A stretch of 64,000 bases of DNA from Alphaproteobacteria bacterium (GCA_020632875.1 JACKET010000020.1:1-64000), one strand, 5' to 3'. Counted from the first letter of the stretch, positions 46,142 to 55,929 are shown. The notes: a model not told the origin generated them from the letters alone. Translations and numbers: made by a program.

Positions 46142-48091
46142 GTGCTGCTCTGGCTCGCGTCGGCCTGGGCTGCGACGCTGGCGGTCCTGCCGTTCGACAA
46201 CCACACCGGGGATGCCGATCAGGATGCGCTGGGGGTCGGTCTCGCCGACATGCTCGTGACCGACCTCGGGCAGGTCGGCTCTCTCGAGCTCGTCGAGCGG
46301 GCGCGGCTCAACGACGTGCTGGCCGAGCTGGCGCTCGCGCGGTCGGACTTCGCGGATCCCGCGAAGGTCGCGAAGGCCGGCAAGGGCGTGGGGGCCGAGT
46401 GGATGCTCGTCGGCGCGATCTCGGCGGTGTCGCCCGAGATGCGCCTCGACGCGCGTGTGGTCGACGTGGCGACCGGTCGCGTGCTGAAGACGGCCAGCGC
46501 GAAGGGGCCCATCGGCTCCTTCTTCGATGTCGAGAAAGACCTCGCCTTCGCCGTCGCCGAAGCGCTCGGCGTCACCGTCGCCCCCCGCGAGGCCGCGAAG
46601 GTGGGGCGCGTGGCGACCGAGTCGTTCGAGGCCTTCCGAGCCTGGTCCGAGGGGCTCGACGCGCTCGACCACGGCGAGATCGACGCGGCGACGCGCCGCT
46701 TCGAGACGGCTCTGTCCCACGACAGCGGCTTCGCGGGCGCCTCGTCCGCCCTCGAGGGCCTGCGCGGGACGCTCGAGCAGGCCGATGCCCGGCGCCGCGA
46801 GCTCCTCGACGCGAGCCAGGCCGAGATCGATGCGCTCCTGGCCGGGTTCGAGTCGGGTCGCGGTCGGAAGGAGGACATCGGGCCGTTCGTGAACGCGGTC
46901 GCCATGCGGATGAGCCAGCGTCCCCCCGAGGAGTCGTTCTCGATCTGCAAGCGCCTCGTCGACATGGGGCTCGACGCGTCCGTCGAGGTCGCCCGGGGCC
47001 GTCCGGTGGCGGAGTGGGCGCTCGGCTGCATGGTGTCCGAGGCGGTCCGGCTGCGCGACCGCGCCCAGGTGCTCGCGCTCGGCGAGGCCTACGTGAAGCG
47101 CTACCCGAGCGGGCCGTGGTACCCGATCGTCCGGATGCAGGTCGACACGGCCCTCCAGAGCGCCGAGGCCGAGCGCGCCGCACGGGCGTCCGGCCAGCTC
47201 GACGCCCTCCGGAAGCAATGGGAGTACCGCCGCTACGACGAGGCATGCTCCGAAGAGCCCGACGAGCGGCGCGTCCCGAAGGTCTGCCGGGCGTGGCTCG
47301 ACTGGATGAAGGCACACAACGCGCTCGACGAGCGGGGCGTGAAGGACGTCCTCCACCACGCGAAGTACGCCGGCGACCTCGCGCTGATGAAGGACGTGGT
47401 GAAGGCGGCCGAGAAGCTCGATGTCCCCGCCGAGACCCGGCTCGGCTGGAATCGTTCGGTCGAGGGGATGCAGAAGCAGGTGGCGCGGATCCCGGCACAC
47501 CGGGAGTACCTCGAACGCAAGCTCGCCGAGGGCAGCCGCCTCTACACGAACGACCTCGACGACTTCCGCGAGGTCGGGCTGTTCGACGAAGGCCTCGCGT
47601 GGGTCGCGCGCGCCCGGAAGACCGACATGCCCAAGCGCGACGCCGACTACGAGGAGTGGCACATCCTCGACGCGCTCTTCGACGTGGCCGCGATGAAGCG
47701 GATGCACGCGTCCGTTCGCGACGAAGAGCGGCCGTTCATGAGCCCGAGCGAGCGGGAGCGCTGGATCCACGACGTGGAGAAGGCCCGGTTGGAAGCGGAT
47801 CAGGCGGAGGCGTATGCGCTCGACGGCCTGTGCCGCGATCTCGAGCAGGCGGGTCTCTTCCGGGAGGCGGCCGAGACCTGGGATCGTCTCGCGACGGGAT
47901 TCCCCGACTACTACGACAAAGACCCCGTCACGCTGCCGATGCAGGCGGGGTACAAGTGGCAGGGCGTCTACGAGCCCGACAGCCGCGCCCGCGCGAAGGC
48001 GTGGTTCGAGCGGGTCATCGAGCGCTTCCCCGACACGGTCGAGGCGCAGCGGGCGCGCGACTCGATCCGGCTGCTCGGCTACTTCGACTGA
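46142..48091 (+). CDS. CsgG/FlgO-like N-domain protein with long helical-repeat C-terminus
   Basis: 649 residues from GTG at 46142 (GGAGG 4 nt upstream). Short signal-like start (MLLWLASAWAA). Residues about 12-160 resemble the CsgG/FlgO fold, with TLAVLPFDNHTGDADQD, LADMLVTDLGQVGSLELVER and VGAISAVSPEMRLDARVVD. The rest (about 165-649) is helical, TPR-like, with YPSGPWYPIVRMQ, FREAAETWDRLATGFPDYY and RVIERFPDTVEAQRARDSI. Proteins of this type occur in predatory and gliding deltaproteobacteria as periplasmic or OM-associated scaffolds, but the role is open. Confidence 0.8.
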   Translation: MLLWLASAWAATLAVLPFDNHTGDADQDALGVGLADMLVTDLGQVGSLELVERARLNDVLAELALARSDFADPAKVAKAGKGVGAEWMLVGAISAVSPEMRLDARVVDVATGRVLKTASAKGPIGSFFDVEKDLAFAVAEALGVTVAPREAAKVGRVATESFEAFRAWSEGLDALDHGEIDAATRRFETALSHDSGFAGASSALEGLRGTLEQADARRRELLDASQAEIDALLAGFESGRGRKEDIGPFVNAVAMRMSQRPPEESFSICKRLVDMGLDASVEVARGRPVAEWALGCMVSEAVRLRDRAQVLALGEAYVKRYPSGPWYPIVRMQVDTALQSAEAERAARASGQLDALRKQWEYRRYDEACSEEPDERRVPKVCRAWLDWMKAHNALDERGVKDVLHHAKYAGDLALMKDVVKAAEKLDVPAETRLGWNRSVEGMQKQVARIPAHREYLERKLAEGSRLYTNDLDDFREVGLFDEGLAWVARARKTDMPKRDADYEEWHILDALFDVAAMKRMHASVRDEERPFMSPSERERWIHDVEKARLEADQAEAYALDGLCRDLEQAGLFREAAETWDRLATGFPDYYDKDPVTLPMQAGYKWQGVYEPDSRARAKAWFERVIERFPDTVEAQRARDSIRLLGYFD

Positions 48092-48103
48092 CCGGAGGCC
48101 CTG

Positions 48104-48379
48104 GTGAACCACGTCGTCTTCTTCCGCTTCCCGTCCATCGAGCTCGCCCACGACGCCGCTTCGCGCCTGCGCGCCCTGGAAGGGGTCGTCCCGACGCTGC
48201 TCTCCATCGAGGTCGGCGTCGACGCGCTGCGCACCGAGCGCTCGTGGGACCTGTGCCTGATCACGCGTTTCGCCGACCGGGCCGGGCTGGATGCCTACCA
48301 GGTGCATCCCGCTCACCACGAGGTCGCCCTCTGGATTCGCGCCCACATGACCGCGGCGGCTTCGGTCGACTGGGACTGA
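48104..48379 (+). CDS. Dabb-family (stress-responsive A/B barrel) protein
   Basis: 91 residues from GTG (GGAGG 5 nt upstream), 12 bp after the CsgG-like gene. The pattern VVFFRFPS, VPTLLSIEVGVDA, WDLCLITRFADRAGLDAYQVHPAH and a final helix matches the Dabb ferredoxin-like dimeric barrel, with the family His in VHPAHHEVALW. Members include small stress proteins and a few aromatic-ring tailoring enzymes; the substrate cannot be inferred. The stop is 3 bp from the next convergent stop. Confidence 0.85.
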   Translation: MNHVVFFRFPSIELAHDAASRLRALEGVVPTLLSIEVGVDALRTERSWDLCLITRFADRAGLDAYQVHPAHHEVALWIRAHMTAAASVDWD

Positions 48380-48382
48380 CGG

Positions 48383-50434
48383 TCAGGGGAGGGGCTCGCC
48401 GACGACGATCGCGCGATCGCCCCACTGGGACGGGAGCTGATCGGCGCGTCGCCCGGGTGGGGGACCCTCGAGCGCGGTCACGTCGAAGGGGCGGACGCCC
48501 GAGCCCTCGGACAGGCCGACCTCCACGCGCTCGACCCCGTGGAACGTGACGACGCCGTCGTGGTCGATGGGCCGTCCGTCGAGGGTGGGACGGGCCGCCC
48601 GGGGCAGGGACAGGCCGAGCGTCCGGGCGCCGCGGGTCGAGCTCAGGGTGAGGAGGCCGTCCCCGAACGTGGCGAGCGGAGGGGAGAGGTTCCGGGACCC
48701 GGCGTCGCGACCGTACCGGCCGAGCCACGGGAGCCGCGCGGGAAGTCGCGCCTCCACGAACCCCGGTGGAGCCTCTGCGGCGTTGGCGACCCACTGGGCC
48801 TGGGCGGCGCTCTGGACGTAGGTGTACGAGAGTCGCCCGGGCTTCGCGGGCGTGGAGGCCGGGAGGCCCAGCGGCGCGAGGCTCCCGGCGAGGCCGATGG
48901 CCAGGAGGGCCGCGGTGGCGAGGTGGAGCGGCCACCCTTCGACGGAGACCGCGGGCAGCACGGCGCACCACGCGACGGCGAGCGGGACGGCCACCGTCGG
49001 AGCGACCAGGCCCACCGAGCTCTCGAGCACCAGCGCGAGCTCGAGCCAGATGCACAGGCCGAGCAGCGAGCCGACGAGCGACCACGGCCACAGCGGCCCG
49101 CGTACGGCGAGGCCCGCGCCGAAGAACACCGCCGCGAAGCCCGCCGGCAGGACGAACAGGTAGCTCGCGCCCGGCGCCACCTCGGCGAGGGCCACGCCGG
49201 CGAGCGCGAGCCACGTCCAGGCACCGATCCACCGGCTCGCCTCGTCCATCCGGCGCCATGCGAGGAGGGACGCGGCGAACAGACCCGTGACGAGGGCCCA
49301 CAGACCGACGCGGAACGGAGCCTCCACGCCGTAGCCCGCACCCGCCGCCTCGAGCGCGAGGTGCAGGCCCACCGAGCCGCCCGCGACGGCCCCGACGAGC
49401 GCCGCGGTGCCGACGAGCGCGATGGCCACCTCGCGGATCCGGGTGCGGCGCGTGCGGAGCGCTGCCCCCGCGACCGCGAGAACCCCGAGCAGGACGCCGA
49501 TCGCGAGAGGGCGGGCCACCGAGACGGGCCAACGCACGACGGTGAAGCCGAGCAGGTCGCCGTACACGTCGTCCCCGGCGGGGGTGTCGGCGAGATCGGC
49601 ATCCGCGAGGGCCCACCAGGTCGCGATGGCCTGGTCGCCCTGCTGCTGCACCGAGCGGCGGTCGAGGTGCGCGAGGTCGTCCTCGGACGTGTGGTACCGC
49701 TCGACTCCGTCGATGAACGCGAAGTTCACGGCGGGCACGCCCGCGTCGCGGAACACGGTGAGGTCGGTGTCGTTCGGCAGCCGACGGTAGATCTCGGCGG
49801 CGACCGAGGTCATCGCGGGGTGCGTGCCGGTGCCTTCGGCGAGGCGCGTGATCCAGCCATTCGGGGCGGACGTCTCGAACAGCCACGAGCGGCCGCCCGT
49901 GCCGCGGGCCTCGACGTTCACCACGGCTCCGACATCCGTGCGGCGGTCGCGCACGAACGCCGAAGCGCCGAGCAGGCCGAGCTCCTCGGCGTCGGTCAGG
50001 AGGATGGCGAGGCCGTTGCGCGGCGTGCGGTCGCGCGAGATCCGGGCCGCCTCGAGCGCGATGGCGACGCCCTGCGCGTCGTCCGCGGCGCCGGGCCCCG
50101 CATCGACGGAGTCGTAGTGCGCGACGAGCAGGACCGGGCGCTCGCGGGGACCGGCGACGTGGGCGAAGACGTTCTGCACGCGGGCGCAGCGGCCGGTCGC
50201 GCAGATCGTCGTGTCGTGCACCTCCGGCGCGAGGCCGAGCCCGCGGAGCTCGGCCAGGATGCGCTCCCGGGCCGCTGCGTGCGCGGGGCTCCCGACGGGG
50301 CGGGGCGCTTCGCCGATCACGCGCTCCAGCAGCGCGATCGCCGCGTCGGCGTCGAACCCGGTGACGTGGGACGGGCGGGGCCCGCTGCGGAGCCAGACCA
50401 GGGCCAGCGCGCACAGCGCGAACAACGGCGGCAC
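48383..50434 (-). CDS. M28-family membrane-bound zinc peptidase
   Basis: 683 residues. One N-terminal helix, then an M28 domain at about 50-300 with the full metal set: VAHYDS (His, Asp), GAADDAQG (bridging Asp), TDAEELGLLG (Glu), VVNVEARG and ERYHTSEDD. Residues about 320-530 contain eight or nine membrane helices, then a soluble beta-rich domain to the end. The arrangement (peptidase then multi-pass membrane region) resembles yeast Pff1 and animal ERMP1. Expected activity: aminopeptidase outside the inner membrane. GTG at 50434 has GGAG 4 nt upstream. Confidence 0.88.
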   Translation of the reverse strand: MPPLFALCALALVWLRSGPRPSHVTGFDADAAIALLERVIGEAPRPVGSPAHAAARERILAELRGLGLAPEVHDTTICATGRCARVQNVFAHVAGPRERPVLLVAHYDSVDAGPGAADDAQGVAIALEAARISRDRTPRNGLAILLTDAEELGLLGASAFVRDRRTDVGAVVNVEARGTGGRSWLFETSAPNGWITRLAEGTGTHPAMTSVAAEIYRRLPNDTDLTVFRDAGVPAVNFAFIDGVERYHTSEDDLAHLDRRSVQQQGDQAIATWWALADADLADTPAGDDVYGDLLGFTVVRWPVSVARPLAIGVLLGVLAVAGAALRTRRTRIREVAIALVGTAALVGAVAGGSVGLHLALEAAGAGYGVEAPFRVGLWALVTGLFAASLLAWRRMDEASRWIGAWTWLALAGVALAEVAPGASYLFVLPAGFAAVFFGAGLAVRGPLWPWSLVGSLLGLCIWLELALVLESSVGLVAPTVAVPLAVAWCAVLPAVSVEGWPLHLATAALLAIGLAGSLAPLGLPASTPAKPGRLSYTYVQSAAQAQWVANAAEAPPGFVEARLPARLPWLGRYGRDAGSRNLSPPLATFGDGLLTLSSTRGARTLGLSLPRAARPTLDGRPIDHDGVVTFHGVERVEVGLSEGSGVRPFDVTALEGPPPGRRADQLPSQWGDRAIVVGEPLP

Positions 50435-50448
50435 CCAGCTCCGCGCGG

Positions 50449-51132
50449 TCAGACCTCGACCGCCTCGGCGAACACGGCCATCGCGCCGGGCTCGCTCAGC
50501 CGGCGGAGCACGGCGATCATGCGCTCGGCGATGGCCTCGGTGTCGCGGTTCGCGGAGGCCGCCGCGACCCCGCCCGACACGACCGGGATGAAGCGCCCGA
50601 ACCGCCCGGCGACGTACAGGGCGGACTTGTAGACGAGCGCCTGGGCCAGCGCCACGCCCACCGAGCGCGGCGAGACCCGCGGCGAGAGCATGGTGGGCAC
50701 GTCGGAGACGCGCAGCCCCACGGGGCCCTGCTCGGGCAGCTCGACCTCGAGCCCCGCGGCCAGCGCGCGCCACAGCGCAGTGCGCCCGCGGTCGGTGTGC
50801 GGCTCGAACCCGTAGACGATGGCGAGGCGCTGGGCGAGGCGCACGGTCGCGATGCCGCGCGCCGCGATCTCGGGAGGGATGCTCGGCGCACCGGCGAGCC
50901 CGGCGAACCCGGAGAGCGCCGTGGCCTTGAGCCGCGCCTGCTCCACCACCCAACGCGCGGAGGCGTCGAGCTCGTCGAGCGGCGGAGCGGCTCCGCCCGG
51001 CTGCACGAACGGGCGACCCGCCGTGCGCAGCTGACGGCGCACGCGCTCCGGATCGACCGAGATGGCGTGGTAGCCGCCGCTCATCAGATCGCCGTCGGCC
51101 TTCGAGAACAGTTCGAGCAGCCAGTCGGGCAT
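50449..51132 (-). CDS. EcsC-family protein
   Basis: 227 residues. A helical protein with the pattern AARGIATVRLAQRLAIVYGF followed by a helix pair and ending with GRFGRFIPVVSGGVAAASANR, which resembles the EcsC family, linked to ABC exporters and proteases in Firmicutes but of unknown chemistry. There is no signal peptide; a hydrophobic Gly/Ala-rich stretch near 190-210 may be peripheral. It lies between the M28 peptidase (14 bp) and the kinase-FGE fusion (9 bp) on the same strand. Confidence 0.65.
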   Translation of the reverse strand: MPDWLLELFSKADGDLMSGGYHAISVDPERVRRQLRTAGRPFVQPGGAAPPLDELDASARWVVEQARLKATALSGFAGLAGAPSIPPEIAARGIATVRLAQRLAIVYGFEPHTDRGRTALWRALAAGLEVELPEQGPVGLRVSDVPTMLSPRVSPRSVGVALAQALVYKSALYVAGRFGRFIPVVSGGVAAASANRDTEAIAERMIAVLRRLSEPGAMAVFAEAVEV

Positions 51133-51141
51133 ACCTGGACG

Positions 51142-52968
51142 CTATCGCCCCGGGCCGCCGCCCGCCGGGTACGCGCAGCGAACGCCCGCCAGGGAGGGCC
51201 GGGTGCCCTCCGGCACCATCTTCCGCCCGGCGACGCCGAGCTCCTTCGGAGGCGAGGTCATGTCCCCCCCGCGCAGCACGGGCCCGTCGACTCCTGCGGC
51301 CCACTCCCAGACGTTGCCGGCCATGTCGATGGCGCCGAACGGCGAGGCACCCTGCCGGCCGCTGCCGACGGTGCCGAGATCCGATCCGCACCCGAGCGCC
51401 ACGGCTCGATCGCAGGTCGGCGCGTCGTCGCCCCACGGGAAGGTCGCCTCGCCGTGGGCGCGGGTCCACTGGGCCTCGGAGGGCACCCGGCCGCCGCGGA
51501 AGTCGCACACGGCCTGCGCGTCGGCGTACCCGAGACCCGCTGCCGGGTGCTCGGGGCCGTTGCGGAAGGCGAGCGCCTCGCAGCGCCCCGCGTCGACGCA
51601 CGCCTGGTAGTCGGCCTGGCTGACCTCGGTGGTGTCGAGCGCGAAGTCCTGCACGGACGACACGCCTGCCGGCAATGCGACGCTCCCGCCGCTGACCTCG
51701 ACGGTCGGGGCGAGCGAGCGGCCCGCGTTGAACGCCATGACGAGGGTGGGCCACAGGAACCACGTGCCGACCACGAGCCCCACGACGAGCACGACGCCGA
51801 TCCCCGCGAGCAGCACGGGCGGCCCGGCCGACAGGGTGGTGCGGCGCTCGCGCGGCTCGTCCTGCACGTCGAGATCGACGCCGCCGCCGAGCAGGTCGGC
51901 CAGATCGTTGTTCTGTGGCTTCGCGCGCGGCTTCGCCTGCTCTTCGAGCAGGGCCATCAGATCCTCGATGGTCTCGGCGAGCTCTTCGGCATCCCGGTAG
52001 CGGTTGGGCGGCGAGGGGTGCGAGAGCGGCGAGAGCCCGCGGACGAGCAGGTTCCACAGGCCCCGATCGAGGGCCTTCTCGACGCGCTCGTCCATCCCCG
52101 CGAGCTTGCAGAGCCGCGCGAGCCCCGTGCGGAGCGCCTCGCGGTCGCCGTTCACGAGCGCCGCCCGCCCCGTGAGGTCGACGAGGTCTTCGCCGCGCGT
52201 GCCCTTGCGCATCACGGCGAAGCGCCGCTGGGCGTCGCCCCGCGAGTCGCCCTGGGCCTCGACCGCGCTGCGGGCCGCCTGCCAGAGCGCCTGGCCCGCC
52301 GGGGTCAGCAGCTCCCGCGGATCGGCCTGGTACGCCGGCCGCGCGCCCGTCACGGCGGCGTAGAGCAGCACGCACGTCGCGTACGTGTCCCAGGTGGTGT
52401 CGGGCATCGCGCGGCCCGGCAGGAGCTGGTCGAGCGGCGCCCACATCGGCGTCCCGAACATCGCGAGCTCCATGGCCTTGAGCTCTTCGATGGCCATCGC
52501 CCCGCCGAAGTCCCCGAGGAACAGCCCCCCCTTGCCGTCGAGGAAGATGTTCTCGGGCTTCACGTCGCGGTGCACCACGGTGCCGCCGTCGTAGTAGACC
52601 TTGTGGACCGCGCCGAGCACGCGGGCGAGCTTCGCGTGGTAGTCGAGCAGCTCGCGCAGCGTGTGCGGGCCGGGCTCGAGGATGGAGCGCTTGAGCCAGT
52701 CGCCCATGTGCTCGGGGTACCGCGGCATCACCATCGCCTTGCGGCCGCGGATGCGCAGCTCGGCGACACAGGGCACGACGCCCTTCACGCCGGCATCGTT
52801 CATGTGGCGGACGATCTCGAGCTCGCGGTCGAGCGCCTGCTCGGCGATCTCGCTCTTCGCCGCGACCTTCACGGCGATCTTCCTGCCCTTCGGGTCGGTG
52901 CCGAAGTACACCGCGCCCTGCCCGCCGGTCGCGATGGGCTTGTCGTCGATCTGGTAGCTGCCGCTCAC
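51142..52968 (-). CDS. Ser/Thr protein kinase fused to an FGE/SUMF1-like extracellular domain
   Basis: 608 residues from GTG at 52968 (poor ribosome site; the first ATG upstream would overlap glgA by 74 bp). Hanks-type kinase at about 10-290: glycine loop ATGGQGAVYFG, catalytic Lys in AVKVAAK, HRDVKPENIFL, DFGGAM. Transmembrane helix at about 375-400 (VLLAGIGVVLVVGLVVGTWF). The C-terminal about 190 residues have the FGE-sulfatase fold: VSQADYQACVDAGRC, GRVPSEAQWTRA, DMAGNVWEWAAG, RGG, GVRCAY. The cysteine pair that makes formylglycine in SUMF1 is absent (DMTSPPKELGVAG stands at that place), so this domain is probably a sensor rather than an enzyme. Confidence 0.9.
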   Translation of the reverse strand: MSGSYQIDDKPIATGGQGAVYFGTDPKGRKIAVKVAAKSEIAEQALDRELEIVRHMNDAGVKGVVPCVAELRIRGRKAMVMPRYPEHMGDWLKRSILEPGPHTLRELLDYHAKLARVLGAVHKVYYDGGTVVHRDVKPENIFLDGKGGLFLGDFGGAMAIEELKAMELAMFGTPMWAPLDQLLPGRAMPDTTWDTYATCVLLYAAVTGARPAYQADPRELLTPAGQALWQAARSAVEAQGDSRGDAQRRFAVMRKGTRGEDLVDLTGRAALVNGDREALRTGLARLCKLAGMDERVEKALDRGLWNLLVRGLSPLSHPSPPNRYRDAEELAETIEDLMALLEEQAKPRAKPQNNDLADLLGGGVDLDVQDEPRERRTTLSAGPPVLLAGIGVVLVVGLVVGTWFLWPTLVMAFNAGRSLAPTVEVSGGSVALPAGVSSVQDFALDTTEVSQADYQACVDAGRCEALAFRNGPEHPAAGLGYADAQAVCDFRGGRVPSEAQWTRAHGEATFPWGDDAPTCDRAVALGCGSDLGTVGSGRQGASPFGAIDMAGNVWEWAAGVDGPVLRGGDMTSPPKELGVAGRKMVPEGTRPSLAGVRCAYPAGGGPGR

Positions 52969-53005
52969 GGTGCGATTGTCCGTGCTCGCCCCCCCTCCGG
53001 CAACG

Positions 53006-54472
53006 TCATGCCCGGAGGAGGCGCGCCCGGCCTTCCACAGCGGCCGCGTACACGGCCTCGTACTCCGGGACCACGGCATCCCAGCCGAAGTCGCGGGACA
53101 TCCCTTCGGCGCGCATCGCGGCGAGCCCGTCCGCTGCGAACTGCTTCAGCGCGCGGTGCAGCGCGCCCCGGAACGCGAAGCCCGTGGGCTCGACGAACGA
53201 GAAGCCGGTGACGCCATCCTGCACGCTGTCGGCGAGGCCTCCGGTCGCGCGTACGACCGGCACGGCGCCGTAGCGCATCGAGTACATCTGGTTCAGCCCG
53301 CACGGCTCGAACAGGCTCGGCATGGCGAAGATGTCGGCCGCCGCTTCGATCCGGTGGGCGATGCGCTCGTCGAAGCCGATCCAGGCGCGCACGCGATCGG
53401 GGTACGCGTCCTCCATCTCGCGGAGCCGCCACTCGAGCTTCTGGTGGGCCGCGTGCGCCGAGCCGAGCACGACGACCTGGGCGCCCTGATCGACGAGCCA
53501 CGGGATGCTGTCGATCAGCAGCTCCGTGCCCTTCTGCGGGTCGATCCGCCCGACGGAGCCCACGAGCGGGCGGCTCTTCTCCATGGGCAGCCCGAGCTCG
53601 GCCTGCAGGCCGGCCTTGCACGTGGCCTTGCCCGTCGGATCGCCCGCAGAGAAGGGGGCGTCGAGGTGCGGGTCGCTCGTCGGGTCCCACTCCGTCGTGT
53701 CGATGCCGTTCAGGATCCCGGTGAGCTCGGCGAAGCGCCCGCGGAACAGCACGTCGAGCCCGAACCCGCCGGCCGCCGTGGTGATCTCCCAGGCGAACGT
53801 CGGCGAGACCGTGGTGAGCTGGTCGGCGCGGAGCACGCCGCACTTCAGCAGCGCGAGATCGCCGTGCCACTCGAGCCCGTGCGGGCTGAACCACCGCTGC
53901 GGCAGGTCGAGATCGTCGAACATCTTCGCGGGCAGCCGGCCCTGGTGGGCGGGGTTGTGCAGGGTGAGGACGACGGGGCTGTCGCGGAAGAACCCGAGCG
54001 GCCGGTACACCTGGTCGAGGTACACGGGCAGGCTCGCGGTCTGCCAGTCGTGGACGTGGAAGATGGGGGATTCGCCGAGCGTCTTGCGGCCGACCGGGAT
54101 GCGGCGCGCCGCTTCGAGGCCCGCGCGCTGGAGGAGGGCGAAGCGGATGTGGTTGTCGCCGAACGAGCCGTTCTGATCGCCGTAGATGCCGGCGCGGTCG
54201 GCGAACATCGGGTGCTCGACGAGCACGTGGGTCGGGCCCTTCGCCGTGTGGACGAGCAGCTTCGCGGTCTGCTCGCTCGTGCCGAGGTACGCGCGGGCGA
54301 CGTGCCCGGAGTCCTTCAGGCCGTCGAGCGGCGTCACGCCGTAGCGCGGCGAGACGGTCATCACGCGGTGCCCGGCCCGGTGGAGCGCGCTCGACAGCGC
54401 AGCGGTGACATCCCCGAGCCCGCCGGTCTTCGAGAACGGCGCGACCTCGCTGCTGACGATGACGACTTCCAC
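53006..54472 (-). CDS. glgA: Glycogen synthase (ADP-glucose type, GT5)
   Basis: 488 residues from GTG with GGAGG 5 nt upstream. Makes alpha-1,4-glucan from ADP-glucose. KTGGLGDVTAALSSAL near residue 15 binds the ADP-glucose pyrophosphate. Other GT5 marks: FHVHDWQTASLP, LTLHNPAHQG, SVGRIDPQKGTELLID, and the donor-site loop FEPCGLNQMYSMRYGAVPVVRATGGLADSV (here positions about 395-425). It follows mreB (35 bp) and precedes the kinase (37 bp) on the same strand. No glgB/C/P in the window. Confidence 0.93.
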   Translation of the reverse strand: MEVVIVSSEVAPFSKTGGLGDVTAALSSALHRAGHRVMTVSPRYGVTPLDGLKDSGHVARAYLGTSEQTAKLLVHTAKGPTHVLVEHPMFADRAGIYGDQNGSFGDNHIRFALLQRAGLEAARRIPVGRKTLGESPIFHVHDWQTASLPVYLDQVYRPLGFFRDSPVVLTLHNPAHQGRLPAKMFDDLDLPQRWFSPHGLEWHGDLALLKCGVLRADQLTTVSPTFAWEITTAAGGFGLDVLFRGRFAELTGILNGIDTTEWDPTSDPHLDAPFSAGDPTGKATCKAGLQAELGLPMEKSRPLVGSVGRIDPQKGTELLIDSIPWLVDQGAQVVVLGSAHAAHQKLEWRLREMEDAYPDRVRAWIGFDERIAHRIEAAADIFAMPSLFEPCGLNQMYSMRYGAVPVVRATGGLADSVQDGVTGFSFVEPTGFAFRGALHRALKQFAADGLAAMRAEGMSRDFGWDAVVPEYEAVYAAAVEGRARLLRA

Positions 54473-54507
54473 TGCGGCCTCCGGGGCGCCCGGTATCCCC
54501 CGGGGAT

Positions 54508-55536
54508 TCAGGCGGCGACGGTGCGGAGCAGCTCGATCTCGCCGAGGACGCGCGCGGCACCGCGCACGACGGCCTGCTGGGGGTCGTCGGCGGCCATCAC
54601 GGGGAGGCCGGTGAGGTGGCGGAGCGCGGCTTCGATGCCTTCGAGGCGGGCGCCGCCGCCGACGAGGATGACGCCGTTCTCGACGATGTCGGACGCGAGC
54701 TCGGGCGGCACGGCTTCGACGGCGGACCGGATCGCGTCGGCGATGGCGCCGAGCGGTGCGGCGAGCGCGGTCTGCACGTCGTGTGCATCGACCGTCACGG
54801 CCCGCGGGATGCCGAGGCGCAGGCAGCGGCCCTTCGCGACGCGGGTTCCGGACGTGCCGCCGAGGCGCGCGCTGCCGAGCTCGAGCTTGAGGCGCTCCGC
54901 GGTCGGGCGGCCGATCTCGGTGGCGTGGTGGCGCCGGACGTAGTCGATGATGGCGCGGTCGAATCCCTCGCCGCCGCCGGACACCACGGTGGTGTGGACG
55001 ACGTTCGAGAGCGACAGGATGCTGACCTCGGTGCCCGTGCCGCCGAGGTCGACGATCATGTGCCCGTTGGGCTCGTGCACGGGGAGGTCGGCGCCGAGGG
55101 CCGCGGCGATGGGGCGGGGGACCAGGTGGACCTCGCGCGCGCCGGCGGCCTGGCAGCTGTCCCGCAAGGCCCGCAGGGCCATGTCGGTCGCGCCTTGCGG
55201 CAGCGCCACGGCCATGCGGGGCTTGAGGATGCTCGTGGAGCCGTGGGAGCGGCGGACGAGCTGGAGGAGCAGCGCCTCTGCGACCTCGAAGTCCTCGATC
55301 GTCCCGGTGCGGACGGGCTGGATGGCCTGGATGTCCTCCGGGGTGCGGCCCAGCATGGGGAGTGCGGGGTCACCGACGCACACCACGCGTCGCCGGCCAT
55401 CCTTGAGGGTCTGGACGGCGACGACGCTGGGTTCGTCGCAGATGAGGCCAGTGCCTCGCAGGTAGATCCGGGTTCGCGAGGAACCCAGATCTACTGCGAG
55501 GTCCTGAGAGAACAGGCCGAGGACTGCTGAGAGCAT
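54508..55536 (-). CDS. mreB: Rod-shape-determining actin-like protein MreB
   Basis: 342 residues. MLSAVLGLFSQDLAVDLGSS is a normal MreB start, followed by phosphate 1 loop DLGSSRTRIYLRG, VGDPA, the conserved PVRTGTIEDFE, phosphate 2 loop IVDLGGTGTEVSILS and the adenosine motif ILVGGGARLEGIE. It guides lateral wall synthesis, so a rod-shaped cell is expected. The start lacks a Shine-Dalgarno; the leader is a 100-nt C/T-rich tract instead. mreC and mreD are not beside it, as glgA follows directly. Confidence 0.93.
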   Translation of the reverse strand: MLSAVLGLFSQDLAVDLGSSRTRIYLRGTGLICDEPSVVAVQTLKDGRRRVVCVGDPALPMLGRTPEDIQAIQPVRTGTIEDFEVAEALLLQLVRRSHGSTSILKPRMAVALPQGATDMALRALRDSCQAAGAREVHLVPRPIAAALGADLPVHEPNGHMIVDLGGTGTEVSILSLSNVVHTTVVSGGGEGFDRAIIDYVRRHHATEIGRPTAERLKLELGSARLGGTSGTRVAKGRCLRLGIPRAVTVDAHDVQTALAAPLGAIADAIRSAVEAVPPELASDIVENGVILVGGGARLEGIEAALRHLTGLPVMAADDPQQAVVRGAARVLGEIELLRTVAA

Positions 55537-55929
55537 GAGGGTTGGGGTGGGACGGATGGGGAGGGGAGGGGGGGAGGGTGTCTCGGAGAGACGGGGGGAG
55601 GGATGGGCGTTCGCCAAGGCCTTTTGGGGGGAGGGAGGCCTTCGCTCTGCCCGCAGCGATAATACCGTCGTGGATCACCCTCGCAAGCGCGCTTCCGGGA
55701 TTTTTTCCGGGCCTGGATCAGGCCGCTCGCCGAAATGCCGATCCGAAACTGGATCCTCGGCGAATCGCAGTTTTTTCAGGAAATCCGGGATTTCTGTCGG
55801 CGCCTCGTGGCCTGAATCTCCATTGCCGAGGATCTACCCCCGGATCGGAGATTCCCCCTCCGCCGGGCCCGGAGCCGCCGCTGTTGAAGCCCGACCGTGC
55901 GCGAAATAGTCGGCGGGGACGGAGTGCAC
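55537..55929. promoter_or_regulatory. Divergent mreB/ppiD regulatory region
   Basis: 393 bp without a gene. Next to mreB is a G-rich purine tract (55537-55640, plus strand) with many runs of three or more G, able to form quadruplexes. The centre (55680-55800) is AT-richer than the surroundings, with two T6 runs (GATTTTTTCC and AGTTTTTTCA) and the hairpin-like GATCCGAAACTGGATCC. Promoters for both genes must lie here, but I cannot fix -35/-10 boxes. Confidence 0.5.
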
